From Chamaecyparis obtusa (Eukaryota > Streptophyta > Pinopsida > Cupressales > Cupressaceae), in the NCBI GenBank assembly GCA_027943335.1, contig BSBK01000873.1:1252001-1316000 (forward strand): DNA of 64,000 nt, in the 5' to 3' direction. The translations under genes and the position numbers were made by a program. Of the stretch, positions 1-12,190 are shown one piece after another. Below the pieces are notes generated by a model. That model saw only the letters and a list, made by a program, of their open reading frames with translations. It was not told the DNA's origin and ran no database searches. Position 1 is the stretch's first letter. Each line of letters starts with the position of its first letter.

Positions 1-1800
1 TTATAGTTTATCAAATAGGTGCTGGTGGGTTTTCTTCAAAGAATCTAAGAGGTTCGACCATTCCTCTTTCAATTTGGTGAGAGAAATGTGCTCAAGACTG
101 ACTTGTGCATGCATGTGAAAGATGTTTTCCAACAAAAAAAAATTCTGGTGTTGCAACTAAAGCTTGTGCTTTGACTATGTACTTCTCAAATATTTTAAAA
201 TGGGGAAGCAACTCTATTTTTAGCTCGGTGATTTGGTCACTTATCCCATCTTCCTGCTTCCTAAAATTTGGACTTAACTGCCTAAGTTCTTGAACTCTGA
301 GTATATGCTTAGTAAAAGCATTTGGCTCGGTTAAGGCTACTTGTGCACTGGCTTGGATTTTGGTATCTAGCTGTTTTATCTTCTCTTTGATCTCAACAGT
401 GAAGTTCTCCATAGTGCAAAGCTTTACCTCAGATAACTTTACCTTATTTATTTCCACTTCTTGGCTGATTTTCTCTACTAGTTTGTTTTGTAATTTTGAT
501 TCTGCCCTCTCTTCAATTCTCTTCTCTACTTCAATGTCTGGGGCATTGATTCTTGTGCAAGTGTAGCAAGTTGGTCCATGATTGGTGTATAGTCATTTAT
601 TTGTACCTCAGGTACAACCTATTGTAAGATGTCTCTTACATTTTCTAAGATTTCCTTGCTCTTGCATTCCTTCCTTAGCTTCTTTTGAGCTTCTTTTCTT
701 GTACAAAGCTCTCCATATTTTCTTAGTTCTTCGGGGTCTAGGGTCCTCAGGTCACATTCTGGTATAACAATGACTTCCTCGACCTTTTCCATGTTTCTTC
801 TTCTTCTTCTTCGGCTCTTGGGGTGAGCTCTTAACAAATGGAACAATTTCTTTCTCCTCAACATTCTTCTTTTCATGCCCAGTTGACACATTATCCTCCT
901 TTTTCTACTCCTCAGTAACATGTGTGTGAGTTGACTGAGATGGAGCTTCTAATGTAGTGTTAGGTGGGGTTGCCTTGGTTGCCTTAGGGTCATCTTAGCT
1001 CTACGTTTCTACCTCTTTTTCCTCAAGCTCATTTATCTCTGCCGGTATGCTAGCTCCTTGTTCCACTGATGTATCCATTGGTTGCTTAGGAATTGAGCCT
1101 TCAGGTTTCTCCTTAGAGACAATTTCAACTACTTCCATTAGAATAAGAAGTTCACCAGGTAAATATGTTATTATTGGCTTGGTAAATGTACCTTCATCTT
1201 ATGTTTTAGCTCTAGCAATAGTCACATCTTCATCATCATCTCGGTCATCAGGATCACCATTTGTGATTTCCTCAATGAGTACATCAAGTGCAGTGTTATC
1301 TACAATTTGGATCTCAGCTTGATCCGGTGCATCTTGTGTAAAACTCAACTCCTTGATGGAAACTATAGTATCAGGTACCTTGGTATCTGATATATCTATC
1401 TTGTATTGAATCAGTGCCAGGTTTGCATCATCAATGTGAAGTCCCTTTCCTTTAGTTTTCAGCTTCTTTTGAGAGATTTTGGCTACTACCATCTTTTTTT
1501 CTTGCTCTTGGGCTTGAACTATTGAGGTCTAGATGAGTTGACTATTCTCATCTATGTCTGCTAGATTTTCATTAAGTATTTGTAGTGCCCAGTTCTTCAC
1601 TCGAAACCTCTTTGAGTATTTACTCATGTTTTCCTCAATTTCAAGGATAGACAATTGAGGTATTGCCAAAGTTAGGGATTATTCCCTCATTCTCTTCTCG
1701 GTATCAAAGGCATAGGACCATTTTTGTGAAATTATTTCCTCTAGTGCCTTAGGTAGATGTTTGGAAAATTCTATTGGTAAGTTGACTTTTCTTGTATATA
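1..1800 (-). pseudogene. Decayed charged, coiled-coil-rich retroelement ORF
   Basis: Reading the minus strand from about 1,790 to 1 gives an almost continuous protein frame broken by several stops and at least one frameshift near 100-130. The upstream part includes ALEEIISQKWSYAFDTEKRM. Next come segments rich in Lys, Glu and Asp (1,199-1,492, ending in a DDRDDDED acidic run; 619-921, with EELRKYGELCTRKEAQKKL), then a helical, probably coiled-coil part (92-457, with IKEKIKQLDTKIQ). No catalytic motif is visible. The texture resembles the accessory ORF at 59.1-62.4 kb, so I take it as the non-pol ORF of a similar retroelement that extends left of the window. No function is recognised; the family link is inference from composition. 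Confidence 0.4.
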
Positions 1801-2241
1801 TGAATAGTTTAGAGTTGTCATTATGGCAACAAAGTCATATGAAGTTTTATAGTCAGTGCACTAAGTTAGAAGATTAGAATTTGGATAAATATGGAAGATA
1901 GAGTAGATAGAGAAGAACCTGATGATTAGAGCATCAACGCACGTGTGTATGACCGAGTTTTGGTATGCGCCCTTGGAAATAAGCTATTGAGTATGTTACT
2001 ATGCTAAGTCTAAGAATGCATGGTCAAATATGACAACATGAGGAAGTTACGACAGGTCCAAGTGACATAGTCAATAAGCGACATAACAGAATAGAGCATG
2101 GAGCTGACAGTTAGTATTTTGATTAGCGTATATTATTTTCTTTTTTAAATGCTATGCACCTATTGTAATTGTGTTATAAACATGTTGATATCATTGTATG
2201 TAAACACGCTTGAGCCAATTAACTTGGTGTAATACCTAAAA
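1801..2241. other. Intergenic, no feature seen
   Basis: AT-rich, non-coding in all frames. It lies between the decayed ORF on the left and the first family A LTR. I see no LTR ends, no RNA gene and no repeat shared with the rest of the window. The last bases before the LTR (TAAAA at 2,237-2,241) would be the left target-site copy, but no matching right copy could be found. Confidence 0.5.
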
Positions 2242-3376
2242 TGTAGTGTCTAAGAATACTAAATTAAGTTATCATTTAACAAAATAAAGCAAGTAAAACC
2301 TTTAAGATTAGACCTACAAATGAAAGCAATAAAACATGAGGGAATACAAACCTTAAACCCAAAAAGCCTCCAAAGTGTAGAGGGTTTGTCCAATGAGGAT
2401 ATGTGTGCTCATAAAACTTGCTCAAGCTTTAAGATGTGTGGGAGAAATTTGGCATCATAAGGTTGCTTTTGATGTTTTTGGCTCTCAAATAGGCATGATA
2501 ACAATACTTTTATGGTGGATGATTTTGAAGGAAAATAGCCTTCAATTTATAGGCAAAAGGAGGGGTGAATGGACAGTCAAGATGGAAAGATGAGGAAGGG
2601 TTGAGATGCATCCAAGAGAGAGCACATGGATTGTGCTTTCTCAAATGCATAGCATTGTGACAAGTGTCACAATGAGAGAGGTTGATCGGAGAGGTCAAAT
2701 CTTTGAAGAATGTGACCATTTTGGGAAGAGGGATGGGGGACAAAGGTGTAAGAGGGAGATGGAGTGTGTAAGAGATGTGTAAGTGCATTCATGGTTGACA
2801 TGAGGTTTGGGGGTTGGGATATGTGAGGATGTGACAAGAGAGTTGACTTGGGTTTGCTAACCTATTTGATTAGGATTGTGCAAATGATTAAGGTGTGATT
2901 AGGCTTGGATTAGAGGGCAACTGGGAGAATTAGGAGGATGTGATGGGAGGAGAGATAATGAGTGGAGGGTTGGATTAGTTAATCATGGGTCATTAGCTAA
3001 TTAAGAAGGATTAGTATGTGTGAATGGGTTGGGTTAAGTATGAACTACATGTCAAAATTTTTGGGATGGGTTTAGTTGAGGGTTAAGGTTGAAATTAAAT
3101 ATTTTATTTAATTTGAAGTGGGAGTAAAATGGGGTTTCATGAATTAATTTAAATAAATAAATATATCCATTTAAATTAATAGAAGAATAGGGATTAATTA
3201 ATTATCAAACTATAGGTTTGTCATTTAGATAATTGATTGGACTATAGTTAATTAATTAAATTAATTAACTAGGGGGATGACATTAATCAATTAAATAATG
3301 CATGATTATTTAATCAGTAATGTGAGTAAGATGACTAAATTTAATTAAAATCATTAATCAAATTTAGGTGTCTACA
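2242..3376 (-). repeat. Family A 3' LTR (complete, 1,135 bp)
   Basis: Starts TGTAGTGTC and ends GGTGTCTACA. Its first ~870 bases repeat at 20,824-21,663 and its last ~45 bases repeat at 39,635-39,679. The right third (3,060-3,340) is very AT-rich, with repeated TTAATTAATT. The polypurine tract (minus strand) abuts the right end. Confidence 0.8.
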
Positions 3377-3397
3377 TTTTGCCCCTCTTTGAGATGG
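3377..3397 (-). other. Polypurine tract of family A copy 1
   Basis: On the minus strand this reads AAAGAGGGGCAAAA directly against the LTR end. It is the expected plus-strand primer site for reverse transcription. The same tract follows the LTR remnant at 39,680, with one base changed. Confidence 0.65.
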
Positions 3398-5408
3398 TGT
3401 TACATAGTAGCATCATTTCAAAGAAAATTAAAATACAAGGTTACAAAGAAAATGGTTGGAAAAGGTGTCCCGGTCAATTAGAAGAGTGACAAGGAGAAAG
3501 GATTGATGGGAGATAGGGATGATGATGCCCCCTTGAGAGGACAGGCAGGTTAAAGAGAACACAGCTATACTCTCAAAATGGATAAGAGGATGCATGTAGG
3601 ATGAGTGAATAAGCGGTTGGAGAGTTAAGAAGCTTGAGCTAGTACCTCCAAAATAGGAGATGTCATGTAGTGAGAACCTATTTTGGTTTAGCACTATCTA
3701 AGACTTGCTAATGTTAGTAGGAAATCAAGGCCTTGTCAAAGACATTGCATGAGACTGACACAAAAAACATGCAAAGATTTCTCCAGCATCAAACATGAGT
3801 CCTGAAAGGCTCAAGGTGGAAATGCTTCTAGATAACCCACAAACAAGTGATGTTTCCCAAGTGCACCATGTAACCACAGAGGATTACATGTTGTAAATAC
3901 AAGGGTTATATCCGATTGACTCTTAGACAGGAAAGATCAAGACCTTTGTGCCAAGTTCCACCATTCATAGCACACCATGATATAAAGGATCATATTGACC
4001 ATGAGGAGGTGGACCAAGGAAGCCCAAGATAAAAGATAAACAAAGAGCTAAAAGTACCAGAGAAATAACCAATGATGGTTGGATAGACTAGGATTCATAT
4101 GACAAGAGACAAGCGAGACACTCAAAACTCAAAGGGACTAAAGGATGGTTAGTGAATCACTTAGCTAGATAGGGATAAAGGTCGTGATGACACAAAGACT
4201 AACTGACACAAAGGATGGGACCTAAAGACACATATGTACAAATGGGCCTAGGTGGGGACATGACTGTAGCTATGTACAAGACAAAAAATACAATATGTTC
4301 ATGGGATTGGGGAGGAAGGCTATGATGCAAAGATGGACATGATGATGCCCTGGTCGATATGGAAAGCCAAGATAGACTAATGGTGGGCAGGGTGATGATG
4401 GATTGGGAAGGATGCATCCAAATGATGATGATTGGATTAAGACCAAGGCTTGCAACAAGAAATAAGGATGTGATTGGATGGGTTGATTGATGTTTGGGTT
4501 TGGATAGCTTAGAGGATATGGATAATATTTTCATATGATGGTAGATTACTACTAGCACTAGGATACAGATGGATGTCATTGGATTGCATGGGGGTAGCCT
4601 AGAGCTAGATACTAATGACAAGGGAGGTACCAGGTGATGGAAAGATGAAGGAAATGTTGAGGGATGGGGATGGAGGAACTAATGAGGGATTTGTATAGAG
4701 GAATTCTTGGGGATTGGACGGAGGCATCACGTGGGGATGTGGATAGAGGAATTACTGAGGAATGGATAGAGGAAATGCTGAGGGATTGGATGGAGGTATC
4801 ACTTGGGGGTGTGGATAGAGGAATTGCTGAGGGATGGATGGAGGAAATGTTGAGGGATTGGATGGAGGTATCACTTGGGGGTGTGGATAGAGGAATTGCT
4901 AAGGGATGTATGTTTTGGAAAGATTGGAGGAAAATGCTTAGGGATTGAAGCTGGAGGGACTATTAAGGGATTTGGATGGGAGGATTGGAGGAAGATAAGG
5001 ATTTGGATGGAGGAAGATATGGATTTTGAGTATAAAGATGGGAAGATATGAAAGGATAGGGAGATGAAAGGAATACATATGTGATAAGGTATCCAAGGAA
5101 TATGTCACCAAGGAATAAGATGCCCCTGCTTAGGATAGTTCACATATTCAGTGGCACTAGGATGGGGTATGATAGGATGGAAGATAAGACGATAAGAGGA
5201 TGAGGAAGGTAGATGGAAGCTTAGGAATAGTAAGTGGATAAGGGGAATGGATGGAAGGAAATGGATGGAAGATAAGCTGATAGGAAGGATGGATGGATAG
5301 AGGATAGGTGTGCCAAAAGCATGTATACTTGGAGGTCATTGTTTTTGTATCAAGATCTGAAGGAGGATGGAGGAGGTGAGAGACAGATGGGATGGAGTAG
5401 ATGGTCAA
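3398..5408 (-). pseudogene. Family A internal region, Pro-rich decayed ORF (3' part)
   Basis: Matches 39,700-40,217 plus 48,425-50,008 in copy 2. The minus strand reads as Pro-, Ser- and His-rich protein broken by stops. It includes a repeated ~30-residue unit around FLYPHPQAIPPSNPSTFPPS encoded by the tandem array at 4,640-4,930. No enzyme domain is present. The gypsy element inserted at 5,408 separates it from its upstream half at 16,884. The plus strand also has open stretches (for example 4,664-4,948), but these are shadows of the repeat. Confidence 0.5.
4640..4935. repeat. ~90-bp tandem repeat, about 3 units
   Basis: A unit of about 90 bases is repeated with small changes. Its pieces include GAGGGATTGGATGGAGG, TCACTTGGGGGTGTGGATAG and AGGAATTGCTGAGGGATGG. 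The same array, also about three units, is at 49,240-49,540 in the second family A copy, so it predates their separation. The length is a multiple of three and the minus strand stays open through it, giving a Pro-rich protein repeat. Confidence 0.75.
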
Positions 5409-6623
5409 TGATGAGTCTAGTTTATGGGATGTTTTGTTTATGATTTTCTAAGTCTAGACTTAAATATCTTATGGTTTTTCATAAACATTATGCAGATTTT
5501 TACGTTTCTAAGCTTTAGCCATATGTATATTTGATACTTTTGAAACTAAAGGACAAGACTGAATATATATATAGACTAATGGATATTATGATAAAATCTG
5601 GTATTTCTCTTCTCTAGTTTTAATGGGTAGTGTTCCTGCAGCTGTGTGACAAGGATACGTTAAAATAGGAAAACTTATTATAATCTTTGCCTTGGATTTG
5701 TGTTGTAGATTCTGGTATGCTAACCTTTTGTAGGAGAAGAATAAGTCAGCATGGAGCACGAAATCAAGGTTGAGTGGGTCTTTTAAGGTGAGTAACTATT
5801 TCAAATTTTATCATGGCTCCACTACTTCTATAACTTCGCCGTTACTAGTTCAGACAAAGTCAATCTGGTTATCTAGTGTTCATATATTCTTGAAGCACTA
5901 AATATGGCTTATCCTCTTGCATAAATGATGTTTTCATTCCTATAATTGAAGTTGTTATGCTATGTAATGAAGGACCTAGTTTGTAGGTGTTTTATTTTTC
6001 TCAGTTGCTTTTAAATAAGCTAGAACTTATGATTCCAGGCTAGTTAGATGTTTTGAGGAATTCATACTATAATCCAACAAGAAAGTGAAATACTTTGATA
6101 TTCCATATTGTATCTATGTTTTGTTAAATGAATATATGATAGTTCTAGATTTCAATCTCTGAGTTGTAAATCATTCACACTTCCGTGGGGGCCCACGCGG
6201 GAGGTGAATTCCCTATTTATGTTCAAGTAGGATTCAGTTAAGTTTCTTTGAAGTTGTTAAGTACTGTTGCTCCTAAAACCACTAGTAACAAAACCACTGG
6301 CTATTTCTTGTAGCATAGGTTTACTATTGAAGCATTATCTATTTATTGCTAAGCTTTTCCTTTAAGTTGTGAGTTAATCTATAGTTTCAATTGCTAAGTA
6401 TAAATCTCTTGTAGCAATAAATTTTACTTTAGTAGTGATGACCTTTGAAAAGAACTAAAGCATGAACCTTGTAGCCATCATCTCAAGTTCACATTCCCAG
6501 ATTGATACATTTAATGAAGTCTAGCATGATATTCTAAGTAGATATGTGATAATTTTAAGCAATGAATCACTGTCAAAGGATGTCCAATCCTTGAAGTTGC
6601 TAGGATATTATTCTGACCAGTTA
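5409..6623 (+). repeat. Gypsy element 5' LTR (1,215 bp)
   Basis: Begins TGATGAGTCTAG and ends CCAGTTA just before the primer-binding site. Near-identical to 15,622-16,883. The 47-bp length difference is accounted for by expansion of a TA microsatellite in the 3' copy. Confidence 0.9.
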
Positions 6624-6627
6624 TTTT

Positions 6628-6645
6628 TGGTGTCGCTGCTGGGGA
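6628..6645 (+). other. Primer-binding site, tRNA-Asp type
   Basis: TGGTGTCGCTGCTGGGGA lies four bases after the LTR end. It agrees at most positions with the tRNA-Asp primer site used by Athila-type elements (TGGCGCCGTTGCCGGGGA); most differences are C to T, as expected from methylation decay. Confidence 0.7.
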
Positions 6646-6723
6646 TGGTGTCAATTTAGTTCAACCTAGAAGTCATTAAGTTAGTTTGTATTCTACATTA
6701 TTTGTATGCATAGACGTAGGGAT

Positions 6724-7900
6724 CATCTTTAGTGATTCCTACCTAACCTTAATCAAGAAGAACCATTCAAGGTTTTCAATCCAGCACTTGAGGAACCCCA
6801 ATTAGAGAACCCACAAGAAGAAGATCCATTTGAGAATGTGTTTGCTGATACCTATGACCAATTGCCTTCACTACAGTCATCTGAAGAGTCCTACCATTTA
6901 AATGCTCTTTTTATTAATGCATCATATCTAAATAATGTAATGGCTCAGCCTACCTTCCCTTTTCCTATTCTTACTCAGCAAGGTAACCAAAATTTGAAGA
7001 ACATTCCTGCTGCTACACTTCCTAAATTATATGGACTCATCACAAGAGATCTAGAGACTTTCCTCTATGAGTTTGATGTCCTCTACTGAAGCTATGACTA
7101 CACCACTGATGGCCATAAGCTCAAATTGTTTCCCTCCACTTTAAAAGAGGCTGCTCTAAGATGGTTTATGAGTTTGGGTGCTAATGCTGTGGCAGATTGG
7201 AATGCAATGTGTAGCCTGTTTCTTGCTAAGTATAAATATTATTACAGAGGAAGGGACTTAAAAGGAGATGACATATTTAAAATGTCACAGAAGGAAGATG
7301 AAACCTTGGAAGACTATGTCTCCAAGTTCATGTTTAGCCTGCAGCGTAACACACAACACAAGCTGAATGAAGAATCTCAAAAGCATCTATTTTTGAGAGG
7401 TGTGAATGATGGAAGCATTGAGGCCCTTGACCTTATGGTAGGGGGGGACATTACCTAGAAGAATTGGGATGACATAAAGAGCATATGTCTGAACTATTCC
7501 AAAGCTATTGTCAAGAAGGGAAGAGGCTTGAGAGCCTTGCCTCACAAGTCTAATGGTGCAGGTGTGTCCAAAATGGAGTTATCCAATCTATTGTCAGATT
7601 TCAATCAAGACATCATTAATGATGTCACTACTTAGTTGGACACAATGCAGGAAAGGAGAAAGAAAGATGAAGCTGATGCAATGTAAGCAGAGTACTGTCC
7701 ACACTGTAGGGAGAAGAAAAAGAATTGTCGGTGTAAGTCTGTTGCAAGCTTGGAGTCCCAACCTATGCCTACCGAGTTCAAAGTGATTGATGAGAATAGA
7801 GAGGTGCTCTACGTTGCCCAGTGAAGGCCACAGGCTCTAAAAATAGGTATTCCCCAAGATCCTCTTCAAAATTTTAATAGTAATAATACATGGAAAAATC
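6724..7900 (+). pseudogene. gag: gag region of the gypsy element
   Basis: Open on the plus strand in the frame shared by the whole gag-pol, interrupted by stops at about 7,087, 7,456, 7,633, 7,684 and 7,822. The capsid-like core includes KLFPSTLKEAALRWFMSLG, typical of the retrotransposon gag family (PF03732), followed by a helical stretch ending FLRGVNDGSIEAL. The cysteine cluster CPHCREKKKNCRC near 7,700 could be a relic of a nucleic-acid-binding knuckle but is not a canonical CCHC. The protein would form the virus-like particle. The first Met is uncertain because the frame is open upstream to about 6,724. Confidence 0.8.
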
Positions 7901-7904
7901 AATA

Positions 7905-8135
7905 GCATAGTGGATTTAGTGGGTATAATAGTTGGAAGTAGCCTCAGTAAGGTTGGCAACAACCTCAGCAAGGCTAGCAACAACATCGACTAGGATGGTA
8001 GTAACCTCAGCAAGGTTGGCAACAATCTCAACAGGTTTGCTCACAACCTTAGTAAGGCTAGTAGCAGTCTCACCAAGGTTGGCAACAACCTTAGCAACCC
8101 TGGCAATAGCCCCAGCAAGGGTGGCAGCAACCACA
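7905..8135 (+). repeat. Gln/Trp/Gly-rich minisatellite in the gag-protease linker
   Basis: A ~21-bp unit (variants of AAGGTTGGCAACAACCTCAG) is repeated about ten times. In the gag-pol frame it gives GWQQPQQ-type repeats with many TAG or TAA stops where CAG or CAA would be expected. It is probably a flexible linker expanded by slippage; stops are denser here than anywhere else in the element. Confidence 0.7.
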
Positions 8136-8649
8136 TAATTGGATGAACCAATCAAACCACAAAGCTTTGATGCCACCACCTCAGCAGAAGGCTCTAATTC
8201 CTCCTTCTTTAGCCAACACTACTTCCCCTAAATAGACTCAGTTGCCTACCCAGCGTACTCCTAATCCCAACAATGCTAAACCAACAACATAGCTGCAAAG
8301 CTATGCTATTTCCTTCAATAATATTCATTTAAGTTCTGACACAACCCTTACTCCTCCACAACAACCTATCATCACCAAAGTTGAGGATGCCTCAGTAGAG
8401 CCAACTGATGTACTAGTCAAACCTGCTGCTCCTATAGCTCAAGAGCCCCCATTTCCTCATAGGCTGGAGGAACAAGCTAAGCCAGTGGAAAATCAAGTAG
8501 TGTTGGAATTTCTTGCCCAACTAAAGCAAATGACAATTAAAATACCATTGCTGGATGCCATAAAGGAAGTGCCTGCATCTACTAAATCCATCAAGGAAGC
8601 TTGTATCAAATAGCCCAAGAGGAAGAAAAAGGATCCTAAAACCATACAT

Positions 8650-9125
8650 GCCCTAGGCTAGTTATCTGATCTGATGTTGGAAAAATTGATAGTTCCAAAG
8701 TATTCTGATCTTGGTAGCCCTGTGTTCATAGTCACTATTCAAGGAATACAAGTCCAAAATGCTCTAGTTGACTTAGGTGCATCCATAAATGTCATGACCA
8801 AGGAAGTAATGTCTTAGTTGCATATCATCAGTCTTAGGGAAACCCCAACCATCCTTTAGCTTGTTGATAGTTCCACTATTACACCTGATGGGATGGTAGA
8901 GGATGTAATAGTCACCTTGAATTCTTGGGAATATCCAGTTGACTTTTTTGTCCTTTCTCCAAAGGCTAACATGGGAGGGTATCTAATAATTCTAGGTAGA
9001 CCTTGGCTGGCTACTGCAAATGCCTATATTGCTTGTCGGTCAGGAAAAATGACTATATCCAATGGAGTCAACACTAAAAATTTGACTCTATATTCTCCAG
9101 CTCAACCTTTGTTGCAAGATGACTA
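8650..9125 (+). pseudogene. Aspartic protease region
   Basis: The frame shows ALVDLGASINVM, the retropepsin active site in the DLGAS form used by Athila-type elements rather than DTGA. It is followed by ILGRPWLATANA, the conserved flap and C-terminal motif. Stops at about 8,815 and 9,123 disrupt it. It would have cleaved the gag-pol polyprotein. It sits between the Gln-rich linker and RT, as expected. Confidence 0.85.
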
Positions 9126-9399
9126 GATAATCTGGCTAGACTTGGGTGATATTGAACCTGAGGTCAATTCTATTTTCTTGTTAGTGATGATATCCAGGGA
9201 ACCATTTGTAGCCTTTAGGGGAGAAGATGATATAATTTCCTCCATTATCATGAATGAATATGGAGTGCAATCCCCAACATGTTCCCAAGAAGACTGTGTT
9301 CTTGAAACTTTGTTACCATCTTCAAATGCTCCACAGTATTGAGAAACTTCACAATTCCTTCATACATTATTGCCTAATGAAATGTAGTCTTCTCTAATT

Positions 9400-10440
9400 T
9401 CTCAGCTATCCATGGAAGAAAGGGTCATTAAGCTAGAAGTCAGCCCAAGATGGGAGTTAAATATAAACAGTGCTTTGACACTCTCTCAGCAAAAAGTTGT
9501 CTTGCAACTTCTAAAAGAACATCAACAAGCTTTTGCTTGGGATTACATTGACATGAAAGTTCTAGATCCTAAACTCTGTAGTCATAAAATCTATATTAGT
9601 CCTGACTACAGACCTGTTCACCAACCTTAACGAAGGGTTAATCCAACATTAAGGGATATAGTTAAGAATGAGTTGCAGAAGTTGTTAAATGCTGGATTCA
9701 TTTATCCCATTTCTGATAGTCAGTGGGTCTCCCCTCTTGTTATAATACCTAAGAAAGGAGGGAAGTTGAGAGTTTGTGTTAACTACAGGGAGCTTAACAC
9801 AACCACTAAGAAGGACCACTTTCCATTGCCATTCATAGATCAAGTCCTTGATAATCTGGCTGGTAAGAAATACTTCTCTTTTCTGGATGGATTCAGTGGT
9901 TATAATCAGATTCAGATATCCCCTGAAGACCAGGAGAAGACAACATTCACCTGCCCATGGGGCACATTTGCCTATTCAGTGCTACCTTTTGGGTTGTGCA
10001 ATGCTCTTGCCACTTTCGAGTGAGCTGTTATAAGTATATTCTCTGATATATCTACTGATTGCATGGATATTTACATGGATGACTTTACCACATATGGGCA
10101 TACTTTTGATGAGGCCAAGGCAAACTTGGAGAAAGTTCTTTAGAGATGTTGTGATTATAACCTCTCTCTAAATAGTGAAAAGTGCTTCATGATGATGGAA
10201 GAAGGGGTTGTCTTAGGACATTTCATATCTTCAAAAGGTATTCAAGTGGACCCTGCCAAGATTAAAGTGATTAGCACATTGCCTACTCTAGCAAAACAAA
10301 AAGATGTGCAAAGTTTTCTTGGACATGCTGGGTATTATAGAAGGTTTATAAAGGATTTTAGTTAGCTTGTAGCACCACTGTATAATCTTCTCAAAAAGGA
10401 TGCTGATTTTGCTTGAGACTCTAAGTGTACAAAGTCTTTC
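9400..10440 (+). pseudogene. Reverse transcriptase region
   Basis: Clear Ty3/gypsy RT motifs occur in order: WVSPLVIIPKKGGKLRVCVN, FPLPFIDQVLDNLAGKKYFS, SFLDGFSGYNQIQI and the catalytic DIYMDDFTTYG, where the YMDD aspartates are intact. LGHFISSKGIQVDPAKI and the thumb/connection motif FLGHAGYYRRFIKDFS follow. Stops occur at about 9,628, 10,021, 10,141, 10,363 and 10,415, so the enzyme cannot be made. It would have copied the RNA into DNA. Confidence 0.95.
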
Positions 10441-10479
10441 CTGCAGCTTAAAGAAGTTCTCACCACATTGCCAGTTTTG

Positions 10480-10880
10480 AGAGGACCTAATTGGGGCTTT
10501 CCTTTTCACATTCATACTGACACCTCAGACTATGCCATTGGTGTTGTGCTTGATCAGAAGGTGGACTCATTTGAGCATGCAATTTACTTTATCAGTAAAA
10601 ATTTGTAAGGAGCTGAGTTTAATTACACTGTCACTGAAAAAGAACTTCTTGTAGTCATCTATGCCCTAAATAAATTCAGACACTACATTACTAGATATGA
10701 GATCTATGTGCATACCGACTATTTTTCTATTAAGTATCTCATGAACAAGCCTATAATCTCTGGAAGACTGGCTCGCTGGTTGCTTCTTATGTAGGAATTT
10801 AACATTACCATCATAGATAAACCTGGTAAGGCCAATGTGGTAGCTGATTTTCTTTCTAGGTTGCATGTACCTGATGATCT
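10480..10880 (+). pseudogene. RNase H region
   Basis: Acidic residues are preserved in HIHTDTSDYAIGVVLDQ, TEKELLVVIYALNKFRHY and HTDYFSIKYLMNKP, the usual RNase H order behind a gypsy RT. Stops lie near 10,606 and 10,793. It would remove the RNA strand during reverse transcription. Confidence 0.9.
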
Positions 10881-12190
10881 TGTAGCCATTGATGACAGTT
10901 TTCTTGATGAACATCTCTTCTTGCTATCTGCACACAATCCCTGGTATGTCGATATTGCCAATTATCTCACCACTAGTAAGACACCAGCTCATTTCTCTAC
11001 TAAAGAAAGAAGATTATTGACTGAAAAGATCTTTAATTAATCATGGATATCTGGATTCATGTTTTATACTGGTCCTGATCAAGTAACTAGAAGATGCATA
11101 AGAGAGGATGAAACATATGATATCCTCAAGGCATGTCATGATGAACCTTGTGGTGGACATTTTGATGCCAAAAGAATAGTATTGAAGATTTTGACTACAG
11201 GTTACTATTGGCCCAGTTTACACAAAGATGCTGCTCAGTACACCAAAAAGTGTGACAAATGCCAATGCATGGGATGCCCTACAAGGATAGATGAAATGCC
11301 CCTGCAGCCACAGGTAGTTTTCACCCCCTTTGATAAATGGGGGATTGACTTTGTCGGTCCTATTGAGCCCGCTTCACAAGGAAAATCCTATATCCTTGTA
11401 TGCACTGACTATGTTACAAAGTGGGCCGAGGCTAAAAATATGAAGCACCCAAGGGATAATAATGTTGCAAAGTTCCTTTATGAATTCATCTTCACCAGAT
11501 TTGGAGTACCACGGGAGATTCAATATGATCAAGGTCCTCAGTTTAATTCCAATTTGATTATTGCTCTGATGGAAGAATATAACATCAGGCATGGTAAATC
11601 TTCACCCTATCACCCCCAAGCTAATGGATAGGTAGAAGTTACCAATTGGGAGTTGGAGTCTATTCTCACTAAAATAGTAGCCATCCCTAAGAAAGATTGG
11701 GCTCTCTGACTTCCTAAAGCACTTTGGGCTTATCAAACTACATGGAAGTCTACAACCGATTTCACACCATTTGAGCTTGTTTATGGTCGCTCTGCAGTCA
11801 TGCCTATAGAGTTTGAACATAAGACACTTCAGAAAACTCTTGATCTTGGGATGGATCTCACTGTAGCACAACAAGAATGTATACTAAGTTTGAATGGCCT
11901 TGATGAAGGGGGAAAATTTGCCATGCACAACATAGAATTGATACAACACCAGCACAAGCAATGGCATGACAAGTATGTTAAGGACAAAGTCTTTTCTGTT
12001 GGTGACTGGGCACTCCTCTATGACTCCCAGTATTAGCATAATCCAGGGAAATTCCAAACCAGGTGACTTAAACCATATGAGATTATTGCAGTCTTTCCAA
12101 ATGGAGCGGTTCAGCTTTCCATAGTTGATCTAGTTCATTTCAAATTATTGGTTAATGGTCACAGATTGAAGTTATATCATAAACCCTAGA
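10881..12190 (+). pseudogene. Integrase region
   Basis: The zinc-binding domain keeps CDKCQCMGCP. The catalytic core has GIDFVGPI (first Asp), QYDQGPQFNSN (second Asp) and YHPQANG...EVTNWELES (the Glu). It continues through LPKALWAYQTTWKSTTDFTPF to a C-terminal DNA-binding part around VGDWALLYDSQY. No chromodomain is seen, which fits the Athila group rather than chromoviruses. Stops lie near 11,038, 11,629, 11,707, 12,034 and 12,064. It would insert the cDNA into the host genome. Confidence 0.9.

Noticed and set aside
4664..4948. Plus-strand ORF rich in DWMEVSLGGVDRG repeats
   Set aside because: A by-product of the 90-bp array; the Pro-rich minus-strand frame continues into neighbouring conserved family A sequence and this one does not. 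The same applies at 49,268-49,552.
7916..8179. Minus-strand Val/Ala-rich ORF
   Set aside because: Shadow of the Gln/Trp minisatellite in the gag-pol frame.
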